DNA of 64,000 nt from Pararge aegeria (lineage: Eukaryota > Arthropoda > Insecta > Lepidoptera > Nymphalidae): the NCBI RefSeq assembly GCF_905163445.1, contig NC_053195.1, positions 3,710,501-3,774,500 of the forward strand. Direction: 5' to 3'. This document shows positions 1 to 10,885 of the stretch, piece by piece (positions within the stretch are counted from its first letter, which is position 1; the number at the start of each line of letters is the position of its first letter). The translations under genes and the position numbers were made by a program. The notes beneath the pieces are model-generated. The model saw only the letters and a list, made by a program, of their open reading frames with translations. It did not search any database and was not told the DNA's origin.

Positions 1-550
1 AACTTTTTATAACCAATGTTATAGTTTCCTTATCAAGTTTTGGATTTATAAAAATAAAAGTTAAGTGTCTGTTTTAGTTCCGAATGATATAAAAAGTTAA
101 ATTGCTGACCCGAGAACATTAAATTGGTGAGTTAATTTACTCTAGTTATAAAATTGACTTATTTATAATATAATTGGGTAATCTTTTAAGTTTCAATTTT
201 AAATTAATTCCTGGCAATTTTCGGTATGAGAAATCAAATTATATATAACTGTATAAAGGAAGGATTATTAGAAAAATATATGTTTTTATTGTATATTCCT
301 GTAGAAGCTTCAAGAACCTCCATGGAATGAAGCGTATATAGTGCATTGTAGACCCTCAACAATTGGGTAGGTGCATTTCACGACGATTTAACCAGTTCCT
401 TATATTTTAATTTAATTAAGAGTAATCCAGTTAATCACTTAACATTAAATATTTTTTTTACTACTTAGATATTTATTTCAACAGTTGTGAAAACAGTACA
501 TATACAACATGGTAATAGTAATAAAGGGTAAGTAACATTTGCTAAAATTA
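1..550. other. AT-rich stretch, nothing recognised
   Basis: I see no ORF, tRNA box or known repeat end here. Confidence 0.5.
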
Positions 551-559
551 TATTATTCT

Positions 560-640
560 CAAGTATTCAGGGCCTTTTGATCTGTATGTCACGAGGCCCT
601 AGATTTGATACCCGGGTCGGCAGTAGAATTGTAAACGTAT
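560..640 (+). repeat. possible SINE head fragment
   Basis: The stretch near 598-618 (GATTTGATACCC, then a GGGTCGGC context) resembles a Pol III B box with mismatches. There is no clear A box and no tail, so this is only a weak SINE-like call. Confidence 0.25.
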
Positions 641-784
641 TAGATTTTTATCGGTAACATAAAAAACTAACTAAACTCAGTATTACTCGGTACCACAGTG
701 AATTTAGCAATCAGGCGATTGCCAATCCAATTCCTCTCAAACCACGGTAAGCCGTCCTGTTTATCATTACACGTGATATTAATC

Positions 785-900
785 ATCCACAACCCCGCAT
801 TAAAGCAGCGTGGTGGGCTTTAAAGCGTGTATGCTCTTAAATCCTCTCTCCTTAAGAGAATAGGGATGTGCCCAGTATTGGGACGTTAATTTATTGATGA
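785..900 (+). repeat. LINE 3'-end-like fragment with short hairpin
   Basis: The wording AAAGCAGCGTGGTGGG followed by a CTCTC/GAGA hairpin and CCAGTATTGGGACGTTAA matches the type of 3' end seen in common lepidopteran non-LTR elements. A relative lies at 23870-23995. Family not named. Confidence 0.4.
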
Positions 901-1200
901 TAATGTTTATACCAATTAGCAAATCATTCATCTATTTGTAAGATAATTTTAGAACACAGGCTCACCATGCTGCTGCAATGTATGATGGGGGTTCTCGATG
1001 TTCTTTTTTTTGAAATAACATGATAAAACTAAAAAAAATATAATATTTTTTTTTTTTTAATTTTATTAAATTTTCAAAGTGGATAAAAGCGACCTACCTG
1101 CATCACATGCGATCTTTGGTGATAGTTGATTGTGTGCGTTAATTAATGCGTTTGTAAATAACAAGAAACAAATAAGTTGATAATGCCACAAAATTGCACC
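901..1200. other. AT-rich spacer
   Basis: Contains A and T homopolymer runs (about 1033-1062). No coding potential or repeat end is recognised. Confidence 0.5.
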
Positions 1201-1202
1201 TT

Positions 1203-1392
1203 AAGGTGCTGGAATGGCGACCCCGCACCAGTAACCGACGGTCGGCTCCCAACGAGGTGGACAGGTGACATCAGGCGAGTCGCTGGGAGCCGCTGAAGGC
1301 AAGCGGCCCAGGACCGTGGATTGTGGAACTCCCTACAAAAGACCTATGTCCAGCAGTGGACGTCAATCGGATGAATTGATGATGATGATGGT
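1203..1392 (+). pseudogene. 3' end of an RTE-type LINE (C-terminus plus GATGAT tail)
   Basis: Translated with one frame change, this encodes the C-terminal stretch found after the reverse transcriptase domain of insect endonuclease-RT elements: a VLEWRPRT motif, then RWTGDI, AGSR, QAAQDRGLW and YVQQWTSIG. It ends in a GATGAT-type tail. It is 5'-truncated and frame-broken, so it is a dead insertion. Relatives lie at 7212-7256, 22720-22836, 24821-24994, 37528-37585 and 41036-41133. The RTE clade label is from memory of the C-terminal motif. Confidence 0.7.
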
Positions 1393-1642
1393 GATTCTAT
1401 AAATAAATATTTCAAGCAAAAATCAAAGAAGATCGTAATTCAAATTCCAAAGGACGGAGGTAACAAAACTATTAAGATAAAATTAACTGGAGAAGTGAAT
1501 ACTTTTTTCTTCCTAATTAAATGAGGTAGGTATCTACGAAATTAAAAGCCAGTTATATTATTATTTTATGACATATTTATTTTTTTACAATTTTTATGTT
1601 AAAAAGGACTCTTAATTATACGTTAGTTAAGTTCGTTGTGAC

Positions 1643-1715
1643 TGCCGATCGGCGCAGTTTTCTGCAACCCTGCTCTCTGAGACAAAGGCCGTGGGTTCGA
1701 TTTCCATAACAGGAA
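1643..1715 (+). mobile_element. SINE family A, tRNA-like head only
   Basis: The A-box region (ATCGGCGCAG) and a B box (GGTTCGATTTCC) of SINE family A are present. The body and tail are absent, and the sequence switches directly into repeat B. Confidence 0.65.
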
Positions 1716-1720
1716 ATGCC

Positions 1721-1851
1721 GACGAAACCGGAGCATCCTCAGGAGATGTTGACTTTATTATATTGCACACTTACATATTATATTTATTATAATTACACCA
1801 TACAGATTCTCCTGCTTTTCGCGAAGTATAGTCAATTAAGCTTAATTTTCA
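1721..1851 (+). repeat. repeat B copy (foldback-type, unclassified)
   Basis: Carries the diagnostic blocks GGAGCATCCTCAGGAGATGTTGAC and ACCATACAGATTCTCCTGCTTTTCGCG followed by AATTAAGCTTAATTTTCAT. It is joined to the SINE head on its left. It codes for nothing; about nine partial copies occur in the window. Confidence 0.6.
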
Positions 1852-1859
1852 TTGCATTG

Positions 1860-2605
1860 AAGCCGGGGCGGGTTGCTAGTTATTTTATTAATGGGAAAGT
1901 GTGTCAGTGTGTTTGTTGTCACTGCACACCGATCTTAATGAAATATGGCACATATTGCTTGCCTCCTAATGATGGACATATGATTTTTATCACAGAAAAC
2001 CACGCGGGAAATATACCCGCGGCATTTAGAACAATACTCTTCGTTATATATGCATGGCTGTGTAGCTAATATAGGCAAAATTTTGCATTGTGATAGCTTC
2101 CGTCCTAGAGACATAGGATATTTTTTCTCCCGCAACAAAAAATGGTTTCCGCGATATTTTTATTATATTTGAGCTTTTATTGGGAATAAAAATGTGGTTT
2201 CCTGATTTTATTTTAATGATTTCGTTTATCTTATCTAAACTAGCACAGTAATTCAATTTCAATTGCACAAGGTTCAATTATAATTTGTATTGAAAGCACA
2301 ATCGTTCTTTAATACAAACATTGTAATACAAAATATGTTTTGATGTTTCAGCACTATTTCAGATTGATTTTCACAAATGATCGAGTTTCACAATTATTAT
2401 GTTAGGATAATTCCGAAACTAAATATTGAGTTGCGAAATTCAGGTAACCATTTCACGTTACACGCTTAATAATACAACAATATTATTTTACTCCAACACA
2501 GAACGACCTGGCCTTCAGTTCTTAATTTCTTTAGATAAATCTTAAAAAAATCTTGCGAAACTTATTTTTTTAAAGTTTTACCTTGTAAAAGCTTTTGTAC
2601 GAAGA
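1860..2605. other. AT-rich spacer with one dispersed block
   Basis: Around 2105-2160 is a decayed copy of a block (ATAGGATA-TTTTTTCTCCCG, then GGTTTCCGCG) that recurs in other repeats here (9702, 47630, 48210, 51013). Short ORFs across it look like chance. Confidence 0.4.
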
Positions 2606-2611
2606 TCAGTA

Positions 2612-2735
2612 TGGTATGGAGTATGTATAAGGATTGAAGAAATTATAAATTACACCATACAGATTCTCCTGCTTTTCGCAGAATGTAGAAAATTAAGCTT
2701 AATTTTCATAATAAACATATTATATTATGAGAATT
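2612..2735 (+). repeat. repeat B copy
   Basis: Shares GGAGTATGTATAAGGATTGAAG, ACCATACAGATTCTCCTGC and AAATTAAGCTTAATTTTCATAAT with the other repeat B copies. Confidence 0.6.
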
Positions 2736-2739
2736 ACAT

Positions 2740-3545
2740 ACATTGAAACACATGCGCATTTATCACTAGTTAAAATTCAAAATCCGCTGTTTTATGAATA
2801 CCTATCACCCGTGTAACACGTGCTACTATCTCACAAATGAGATTACAATGAGATTAAATTCTCCATGTTATCTGTATATTTGATCGATACAAAATTCGGA
2901 GATATGTGCAAGCCTTATTGCTAATAAAATGACTTTTCGTATCTCTGACAAGTTTTGCACGCGGTTAGTTCCCAGCTACTTCATGAGCTATGAAAACCAG
3001 TGTTACTTGAGCCGGATGCAATATGTAACGTGGTTGCTTAGCATTTAATTTAATTTTCCGCCACTTGCTCGGGAATTGCTGCTTTAATAAAAAAACTGTT
3101 CTGAGAGGATCGATGAGTTTTCGGAATGCAACGAAATGACACGCCGGTAATAAAAAATGCTGGACAGTTTAAGTTGCCAGTAATATTTATTTTATTTTAT
3201 TTATTTATGTACAAAAAAGTTTACAAAAAAATACTTATAGCTAGCATCAGAAGACCAGCCAGGTTTGAAATATATGCTAACAGAGAATTAAGTCTAGGTA
3301 CGTTAACTACAGAACATTATTGCCAGTTTAACATGTTCTGTATAAAAATGATCATATGTGCTTAAAGTGATAAAAGTGCTTAACTTAAAAAGAAGGATTT
3401 CAGTTTTTTCTTAATATTACGAGGATTAATATCGTCTCGTACATCATCAGGTAATTCATTAATTAGGCGAGGAACTAGGTAAACGTTCATTAGCTAAAAT
3501 ATCTATCAGTAGTAGTAGCAATATTTGTCTATTATTTAATTTATG
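2740..3545. other. unassigned spacer
   Basis: No recognised repeat end or domain. A 79-codon ORF at 3126-3365 has no recognisable motif and low-complexity content; I treat it as chance. Confidence 0.4.
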
Positions 3546-3577
3546 TCCATAAAAATATATCAAAATTTAAAAAGAAA

Positions 3578-3814
3578 ATGGACTGTAACAATATAAATAT
3601 TAGAAGCAAAAATAAACTCGTTGTGCAGTTTAATAGGCTACACAAAATTGCAAATTCATTCAAGGGCAATTGTATATTATTTTATAACAAATTACCAAAT
3701 GAAATCTTTGAGATGTCTCTCAATAAGTTCAAAGTGTATATAAAACGTAAGCTTACAGAAAAATCCTATTATAATATTAAGGACTACTTAAGCGATAAAA
3801 AAGCTTGGGTGTGA
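3578..3814 (+). pseudogene. C-terminal remnant of a Jockey/CR1-type LINE ORF2
   Basis: A 78-codon segment ends with the conserved lepidopteran LINE C-terminus: NKLVVQFNRLHKI, FYNKLPNEIFEMSLNKFK, SYYNIKDYL and the final KKAWV. In intact members this follows the reverse transcriptase domain, so EN, RT and most of the element are missing through 5' truncation. The initiating Met is probably just an internal codon. A shorter minus-strand relative is at 18958-19179. Its 3' UTR follows directly. Confidence 0.75.
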
Positions 3815-4047
3815 ATTGCTCTAGCTTCATAGCTTAATATAAATTTACTGGAAGGTGATAACAAAAAAAATTTACCCGGCTAAGTTTGTTGTGGGCTCTT
3901 CTTAGACCAGGGCGCGTTTGGAACCCTCGTAGCTTTAGCTTTAAGTTATCACCATCCCCTTACAATTATGTAAACAAATATGTATGAACGCTTCATAAGT
4001 GCCTGTGATAGGCCTACATGAATTAAGAAATTTTGAATTTGAATTTG
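3815..4047 (+). mobile_element. LINE family F 3' UTR and (GAATTT)n tail
   Basis: Runs from the stop of the C-terminal remnant through CCGGCTAAGTTTGTTGTGGGC, CTCGTAGCTTTAG, TTATCACCATCCCCTTACAATTATG and GCCTGTGATAGGCCTACATGAAT to a GAATTTGAATTTG tail. The same 3' UTR recurs at 4360-4633, 13478-13688, 18674-18957, 39875-40137 and 63572-63930. Confidence 0.75.
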
Positions 4048-4049
4048 TC

Positions 4050-4262
4050 ACAGCGCTCGTTCGGCGAAGTACTAACGCCATGCTTATATCTGCCGCCAAA
4101 CAGCATTGGTGCGATGCTGAGTTGCGGTCTGAAAGGCGCAGTTGCCGCTGTAATTACACGCACATGATACTTAACACCTACGCCTCAAGTTAATGGACGT
4201 TTTCCCAGCATGCCCTGCGAAGTCTTGCGTTGTTTTTAGGCGATGGTATTCAATTCAGGTAA
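4050..4262 (+). repeat. dispersed repeat, three copies in window
   Basis: Similar wording (GTACTA-CGCCATG, TCTGCCGCCAAACAGCATT, GGCTTAACACCTACGCCTCA-type) recurs at 47283-47480 and 63350-63560. It resembles a common lepidopteran LINE 3' region. It sits immediately after the LINE F tail. Confidence 0.5.
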
Positions 4263-4359
4263 TATAGAATTACCTTCAATACTTTGAGAATGATTGGCAC
4301 TAACAGATTCAATCGTTATATAAAGAAAGCACTAATAAATCGATACGACTCCCCAATTT

Positions 4360-4633
4360 ACAAGTTGTATATTAAACTCCTTTTCTTCTAATAATTTAAA
4401 ATGACATTGTGAGATAGTGATATCAAAAAAAAAAACACCCGGCTAAGTTTGTTGTGGGCTTCTTCTTAGACCAGGACGCGTTTGGAACCCTCGTAGCTTT
4501 AGTTTTAAGTTTACTAATGTGGTTATCGCCATCATCTCACTACCGTGTAATTCTTATGTACGCATCAAAAGTGCCACCTACGGGCCTACTTGAATAAAGA
4601 TATTTTTGACTTTTGACTTTGACTTTGACTCCA
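4360..4633 (+). mobile_element. LINE family F 3' end with (TTGAC)n tail
   Basis: Same 3' UTR as at 3815-4047 but ending in TTTTGACTTTTGACTTTGACTTTGACT, i.e. a different tail unit, so it belongs to a sister subfamily. 5'-truncated, non-coding. Confidence 0.7.
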
Positions 4634-5145
4634 CGTAGGGTTGCCTTGACGCAGAAATTTTAATTTGTAACTTTTTTTATATTTTTTTATATTCGATATT
4701 AATATTTAATGTAAGTTTTTTTTTTTTTATTTAGTTTAGTTTTTAATTATTCTATTTATGTTATAGTGTAGTGTGTAGTGATGGGTCATAGATACCAAAT
4801 AAATAATTATACAAGTTAGTATAATTATTATACAAGAAAGGTATGTATATGCTTTTTGCGGAGTATAGCAAATCAAGTTTAATTGACATAAGTACCTGAA
4901 AATACCTACCTGTGAAGACAAAAGCTATTCAATAATTTACCGGCTACTAAGAGTCTGTGTGCTAAGGCAGTCTTGGATTTCATTACAAACATCAAATAAT
5001 TGTGGGCTGGACAGATAATCAATCTACTCTTATGTCATAAGTGTATTGCCCTCTAATACATGAAGGTCAGTTAGTGATCACTCGATTAGCGGTTATCAAC
5101 AGTTTATGAAAGCCAATCAAAGTTTTTTTTCAACAGAGAGGTTTG
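4634..5145. other. AT-rich spacer with repeat B scrap
   Basis: At 4850-4890 a short repeat B piece (CTTTTTGCGGAGTATAGCAAATCAAG) is visible; otherwise nothing is recognised. Confidence 0.4.
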
Positions 5146-5154
5146 TTTTTTCTT

Positions 5155-5498
5155 TTTTTGTATTCCACTATAGGCTAGCAGTTGGCTGCAATCTCACCTG
5201 GTGGTAAGCTAAGATGCAGTCTAAGATGTTAGAGGGCTAACCTGTTAGGGATTATGATAGGTAGTCATAAATCACACAAACATGTAATCGGTTTCTACGC
5301 GACATCGCACCGGAACACTAAATCACTTAGCAGCACGTCTTTGTCGACAGGGTGGTAACTAGACACGGTCAAAGCCTCCCAGATGAGACCAGAAAAAAAT
5401 CTGAAATTATAAATTCCCAAATTGGCCTTGGCCGGAACTCGAACCTGGGACCTCCTACTTAACAGAGCTCACCGTTACGCCAGGGAGGTCGTCAAATA
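5155..5498 (-). mobile_element. SINE family H (tRNA-derived), near full length
   Basis: Read on the minus strand it starts with GACCTCCCTGGCGTAACGG (A box), has a B box AGGTTCGAGTTCCGG, a body containing GTTACCACCCTGTCGAC and GTGATTTATGACTACC, and ends with TGAGATTGCAGCCAACTGC and a T-rich tail. Other copies: 48530-48680, 51120-51440, 54838-55170, plus end fragments at 35304, 36640, 39443 and 55762. Confidence 0.75.
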
Positions 5499-5607
5499 TA
5501 AAGGTGTACTATTATTGGTATTTCTACTTTGACTTTTTGATAAATAAACTTACTTATCCATACTACATATCCATCATTCTTAGCTCATTAGACGCCTGCT
5601 GCGCAAA

Positions 5608-5690
5608 TATATGCCAAGATATTCCACTTTCATCATTGAATTCCGCAAAGTAACGTCTGCTTCTATCCAATACTATTTGGTAAGTTAACC
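5608..5690 (+). repeat. repeat B terminal fragment
   Basis: GAATTCCGCAAAGTAACGTCTGCTTCTATCCAA is the end block of repeat B, also present at 23300, 29390, 33750 and 50060. Confidence 0.6.
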
Positions 5691-5699
5691 ATAATACAA

Positions 5700-6195
5700 A
5701 AGCCGTTTAAGCTTGAATTAGCAAAAACGTATATAAAGTAGAACGTACCGGTACTTTACATAAGTTCCAAGAGCCTAGCAGAAATCGGCTAGAATGGACA
5801 ATGTGTAGCCGAATCGTCAAGCATTTTTTTGTTGCCGGATTAAGGCTGCCTGTCAACTAGTGCGGTGACGAACTTGAGGAGCGGAGCATAGCAAATTCCG
5901 GCCAATAGAATCTATAATCCGCTCCATTCTCTATGTCTTCAGTGGATCGTATAGTTTATGGAAAAATCATACATTGTAAATGCAGAGCGGTTAGCGTATC
6001 TCGGAAACGAAGCGGGGAAGCGGTTTTATGTTATATATATGTTGGTGGATATATTATATACTTACGACTACCGGATGCCAGCAACTTAGCTAAACTTATT
6101 ATGGAAGCTCTATACAGTCTGGTGTATTAAGAGTGAGGAAATTATTAATTAAGCCGTGCATATTTGACGGGAGTTTATTTTAGAAGATCTGTACA
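5700..6195. other. unassigned spacer
   Basis: No repeat family recognised. A 65-codon ORF at 5933-6130 has no recognisable motif. Confidence 0.4.
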
Positions 6196-6198
6196 AAT

Positions 6199-6258
6199 GG
6201 TAATGGGTTAACAGGACGTTAAATACAAGAGTATTTAACGTCCTGTTAACCTATTACC
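6199..6258. repeat. 27/28 bp inverted repeat with 4-nt loop
   Basis: Arms 6199-6226 and 6231-6258 are reverse complements with a single mismatch, separated by AAGA. It is not at the end of any recognised element. Confidence 0.9.
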
Positions 6259-6287
6259 CGCCCACTCATACTACTACGTACTACTAT

Positions 6288-6352
6288 AATGTGGGAGGAG
6301 ACCCGTGCCCTGCAGTGGGCCGGTTATCAGTTGATATGATGATGATGATGAA
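6288..6352 (+). mobile_element. LINE 3' tip with (GAT)n tail
   Basis: GTGGGAGGAGACCCGTGCCC, then GCAGTGGGCCGG and a GATGATGATGATGA tail: the usual 3' terminus of an RTE-like lepidopteran LINE. Only about 65 bp remain. Confidence 0.65.
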
Positions 6353-6652
6353 GATAATTTGGCTTCATATTATGATCAGTGAAATTCTGTTAAAATTACT
6401 AGTCCTTGTAAACTATATTAAATTCTAACTGTGACACAATTTATATTACAATTCCAATGTCTCGCTTCAGGGTAGAATTGCCACTACAAGTATTAAATTA
6501 AAACTTTGTTACGAAGTTGAAACAGTGCGTTAACACAAGAAATAGGTACTCGTGGCTTGTAACTTTTTGATTTTATTTAGTTAGAAAAGTTAGTTTTTAT
6601 GTGACGCAATATTAATGTCGCCCTTACCTTAATTTGCATTATATATTATATA

Positions 6653-6859
6653 TCTTATATCTTTAAACGAGCGATTCATATATATATATAATCGGAATCT
6701 CGGAATCGGCTCCAACGATTTTCATGAAATTTAGTATACGGGGGGTTTCGGGGGCGATAAATCGATCTAGCTAGGATTCATTTTTAGAAAATGACATTTT
6801 ATTCGTGTTTTCCGGTAATAACCGATTTGGTGCAGACGAAGTTGCACGGGTCAGCTAGT
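6653..6859 (+). mobile_element. short non-autonomous Helitron
   Basis: Starts TCTTATATCTTTAAACGAGC after an A and ends in a GACGAAGTTGCACGGGTCAG-CTAG context followed by T, so it fits the A|TC...CTAG|T Helitron rule. There is no coding capacity. A sister copy lies on the minus strand at 30979-31210, which confirms both ends. A 13 bp direct repeat (TTTGCATTATATA) flanks it at 6633-6645 and 6859-6871, which is unusual for a Helitron. Confidence 0.75.
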
Positions 6860-7211
6860 TTGCATTATATACTAATCCTCTATAATGTAATATTTTGTGA
6901 CCTTTTATCTCGCAAGTTTGCACATTAAAAATATGGAAAATAGAGTTTATAAAAATAATATAGAAAATTTCAGTTTCTAAACCAGCACTGCGTTTGTAAA
7001 AATATGCAGTAATGGCTTCCAGCCCGCTAACTCGCATTAGAGCATCGTTGTTTATGCTCTAAATCTTTCTGCCTACGAGAGAGGAAGTCTGCGCTCACTA
7101 GCGACGTAAAATGAGAAACTTGTAACGTAAAATACTTCAGTATCCTATCCGGAACAAATGTGAACAAATGTGTACTTTTTTATTCAAATCATATAATATT
7201 TGGTATCTTCC

Positions 7212-7256
7212 TGGAAGGCGCTGGAAACAAGCGGCCCAGGACCGCTGACTTTGGAA
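7212..7256 (+). mobile_element. RTE-type LINE fragment
   Basis: GGCGCTGGAAACAAGCGGCC and AGGACCGCTGACTTTGG match the block encoding the SRWKQAAQDR-type motif of the 1203-1392 element. Confidence 0.55.
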
Positions 7257-7262
7257 AATTCA

Positions 7263-7933
7263 AGGCAGGAGAAAATTCTCTCCCCGGGGAAAGGCTAGAA
7301 ATGTATCTTCCCCCACAGATGTATCAACTCTCAGAGTACTGGCACACAAGTGAAAATAATATCCGAATATATAAATGATATATATATAATATATATGTCC
7401 CCGAGGGGTATGTGAGGTGGAGGCGACGTCCGTCACTGCTGGAAGTACCGATTGGGCGGACATATTTATTAAAAGAGGCACCAATGACGCGCGCCCTCCG
7501 CATCCTCAATGTCATATCCGAGCAATGTGATTTGTATTGTTGCGCTCTGAGTGAATTCACAAGGATCGCAATGTGGGTTATTTGTTACAGGTATAGGTAA
7601 TTAAATATTATAATGTTAAGATTATTTTAAAAAAGAAAGCTACACTGTCGCATTAGGTTTAAGAATTCTGTAATGATAGTGTTAGAATAAGAATATAAAT
7701 AAATAAATATATAATATATATATACATAATGTGTAATAATTGAAGGGCACCCCCCTTTAATGCCTGCTAAATCACTGGAACATGGAATAGGAGAAGTTTA
7801 CCCCCGTTTATTAATGCGCATACATTATTTGGATATTATTTCCACTTGTGTGTTAGTGCTCTGAGAGTTGATAAAGCTGTGGGAGAAGATAAATTTATAT
7901 CCTTTCCCCGGGGATATAATTGTCTCCTGCCCA
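7263..7933. repeat. inverted pair of a MITE-like repeat, arms about 108 bp
   Basis: Left arm about 7263-7372 is the reverse complement of right arm about 7826-7933. Shared words include CTTTCCCCGGGGA, CTCTGAGAGTTGAT and CACTTGTGTG. The right arm continues with GGGGATATAAT-type palindromic blocks to about 7990. Between the arms lie an AT dinucleotide run (7377-7399) and an unassigned segment (7400-7825). Confidence 0.65.
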
Positions 7934-8014
7934 TGCTAGCCATGCTGTCAGGGGATATAATCGGGGGATATAATTTTTATCTCCTGAATGTGCTAGCTTT
8001 GCTGTGGCCAACGA

Positions 8015-8190
8015 TCTTCGTCCCCGTTTATTACGGTTTCTTTACAAATCCCGTGGAGACCATTTTTGTTGTCCTGGTAGTATCTCCGTACTCTCAATTA
8101 ACTCTATGCAAAGAACCAAGTTGATTTGTTGCTTAATAAGGGCGTTAAGTAATGACAAACAAACACACTTTCGCATTAATAATAAAAGCA
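8015..8190 (-). repeat. dispersed repeat N fragment
   Basis: Related blocks (CACGGGATTTGTAAAG in reverse, TATGCAAAGAACCAAGTTGATT, ACAAACACACTTTCGCATT) occur at 23600-23765 and, in opposite orientation, 47560-47700. Class unknown. Confidence 0.45.
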
Positions 8191-8234
8191 ATGATTTAAA
8201 AGAAAAATATATTTTCAACAACATCAGTACCTAA

Positions 8235-9375
8235 TGCTTGCCTACTTCAGGATTAAAAAGTGTCACTCCATTATAGAAGTTCGATGGAAAAATAGTTTGA
8301 AAGTTGATAGATAGAGTTGCTAACTTCGCAAACAAAAAGAACTTGAAAGTTTGATAGCGTCGCGTTACATAGAAGTTAGAGCGACCTCGTCCATCCAATA
8401 CAAACAATCTTTATAATACAAAGTGATCAAGTTATTGCTGAGAACATAGTAACGATCTGAACTTTTTTGAGCTTTAAATGTCATCAAAGAATCTAAAGTC
8501 GATAAAATGTTAATTGACTAAAGTTTTCATTCCATATCCAACCTATAAAAATAATAGCTAAAGGTGTTTTGTTTGTAGACAATTATTGTTTTTAAACCCG
8601 TAAGAATACTTTTGAAATGCCTAAAAAAAGACTAGAACAACGTTGTAAACTAAAACGAGACCTAAAATGCTTCGTTGCAGCCTTTAAGGCTTAAAAGTAT
8701 ATTCCCTTCCCCTAAAGTACTGTTTATTTTCACGTCATATTTAAATAAATAACTAAGAAAACCTTACTGCGTTATTATTTCCTAACTTTGCATTCTTTTT
8801 TTCTTTATAAATTTAATAATAGTATGAATAAATTTATATAGTTTTATTTTATACTATAGAGAAAATTAAAAAACACGCAAGTACAATAGAGCGATAAAGA
8901 AGAAGGTACAATTCTCGTGTGGTAATAGTATTCGGGGGGACACTCCTCTGAATCGGCTTGTCCGATTCTTATGAATTTTTTTTTAGGTCGCATATTCGGT
9001 AGGTCTGAGAGATAAGATGAACCCATCTATTAATATTTTAATTTATTTTTCGACAATAGCATCCTAAAATATTTTTAATTTAGCATCCTAAATAAGAGAG
9101 AATGAGTTCGTGGGCAGCAGCACATACGCATAATATATTATGATTAGGAAAAAAATACATATCACATGGTATATAAAAATTATATATATTAATGGGAATA
9201 CACTACTGTATTATATACACAAATAGATAAAACCCTCAAAACATACAAAATACGAAAGAGTTAAATTACTTCAAGATATTGTCAATTATTAGATATATAT
9301 TGATCGAACCTCATTTTTGAATACTTAAGCATCATAAAAGAGGCACCATTTTATATATACCACGTAACACTCAGT
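8235..9375. other. AT-rich spacer, no gene seen
   Basis: About 1.1 kb without a recognisable domain, SINE head or LINE end. Short ORFs are AT-driven. Confidence 0.45.
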
Positions 9376-9382
9376 ATTTTTT

Positions 9383-9496
9383 TTTATACCACGACAATAC
9401 ACATATCGCCATCTAGCCCCAAAGTAAGCATAGCTTGTGTTATGGTTATGAGACTCAAAAAGCAGGGTCGCTACCCACTGCGCCAATCGGCCGACA
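9383..9496 (-). mobile_element. SINE family A with internal deletion
   Basis: Both ends of the SINE are present (CACATATCGCCATCTAGCCCC tail side; CAGGGTCGCTACCCACTGCGCC head side). The middle, including the B box, is deleted, joining TTATGG to GACTCAAAAAGC. Confidence 0.7.
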
Positions 9497-9508
9497 ACTA
9501 AATCTATA

Positions 9509-10226
9509 TCTATACTTATAATAAAACTGTAACTGGAAGGTTTCAGTACATTTAATATATTTTGAAAATTTTGACCGGGGGATACTGAGTCACAAAAAGA
9601 TTTTTATTTAATTTTTGTCTGTCTGTCTGTCTATCCGGGCATCACGTGAAAACTACTGAACGGATTTAAATAAAATTTGCCATTATGGTAGCTGGTATTC
9701 CAGGTCAACATATAGGATACTTTTTATCCCGGTAAACAATAAGTTTCCTCCGTGATATGGGATGAAATTTTTTATCAATTTTACTTTATAGCTCCGTTAA
9801 ATTTTGACCAATTTTTATAATTCTTTTTTTATTTCAAAGTGGATACTATCAAGCATGTTCTGTCATTTTTAATGAAGAACTGATAAATATTGTCGGAGAT
9901 AAAGGACATAACTCTTCACAGATATATAGCAAGTCGCGAGGCATATGGGTACAACGATCGAATGCATGCGTATCATCCTACTAAATACTAATATTTTAAA
10001 TGCGAAAGAAATGAAGTAATATAAATATTAAGTTTGATTATATACCTGCAAATTCAGTTTTAAAATATTCAAATTGAACCTATCGCTTAGAAGTTGCGAC
10101 GGGTATATAATAACACGTACGGCCGCGAATAACATAGTTTGGAAATAAAACAGGTCCACCTCGTAGGTAGCGCTGCAATTAGTTTCTAGGTTTTTTTCTA
10201 GGTGCAGACGACGTTGCGCGGGTTAA
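9509..10226 (+). mobile_element. Helitron-like element, 3' end decayed
   Basis: Begins A|TCTATACTTAT and carries AAACTGTAACTGGAAGGTTT, CGACCGGGGGATAC-like text and ATCACGTGAAAACTACTGAACGG. It ends GCAGACGACGTTGCGCGGGTTAA, where its relative at 62963-63313 has the intact GTCAGCTAG terminus. Within it, 9702-9765 holds the block shared with repeat N. Confidence 0.6.
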
Positions 10227-10705
10227 ATAAAGAATAATGGTAAAAAATAAAAACATTGACATATTACTACAATTCAGACATATTGATTGGATAACATTTG
10301 CTTTTTTCTTCGTATTCAGATAATAACAAAAACCCTACTATAAAAATATATTAATACATCGAGAGCAAACAAACTCAGCAACTGAGACATCCCTTCCATT
10401 ATTCCTATTTGTTGACATGGAAAACTTAGTTCGGTTTCACGTTGGGCCATCAAGCGACGCATGCACCTAAGAGTAGACTTAGTTCTCGTTTACGTTTACG
10501 TTTGTACTATACACAGGATTTTAGAATCATTCAGTAAAAGAGAACTTTAAACTCTTACCTTGATATACTGCCTCATAAATATTTAACGTCGAAATAGATA
10601 AGTGTGTTATAATATATAAGTGTGTTAGTAGATAAGATCTCAGAGTGTGAAACAATACTATTCTAAAGTTCTGCCACGTTTATTTAAAAGGCTATTATAG
10701 CTAAA

Positions 10706-10880
10706 TCTATATATATAAAAGAAAGTTGTGTTAGTTACACCATTTATAACTCAAGAACGGCTGGACCAATTTTTATGATATTTAATTTTTTGCATTCCTC
10801 TTAGACCGGAATAGGATAATAAGTATTAAAATATAACATTCATCAAAAAAAAAGATCCGCGGTACGAAGTTCGCCGGGAC
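10706..10880 (+). mobile_element. short Helitron-like element
   Basis: Starts A|TCTATATATATAAAAGAAAG with GTTAGTTACACCATTTATAACTC and AGAACGGCTGGACCAAT, a typical lepidopteran Helitron 5' end. It ends GTACGAAGTTCGCCGGGAC without a CTAG. It abuts the tail of the SINE A copy on its right. Confidence 0.6.
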
Positions 10881-10885
10881 ATAAT

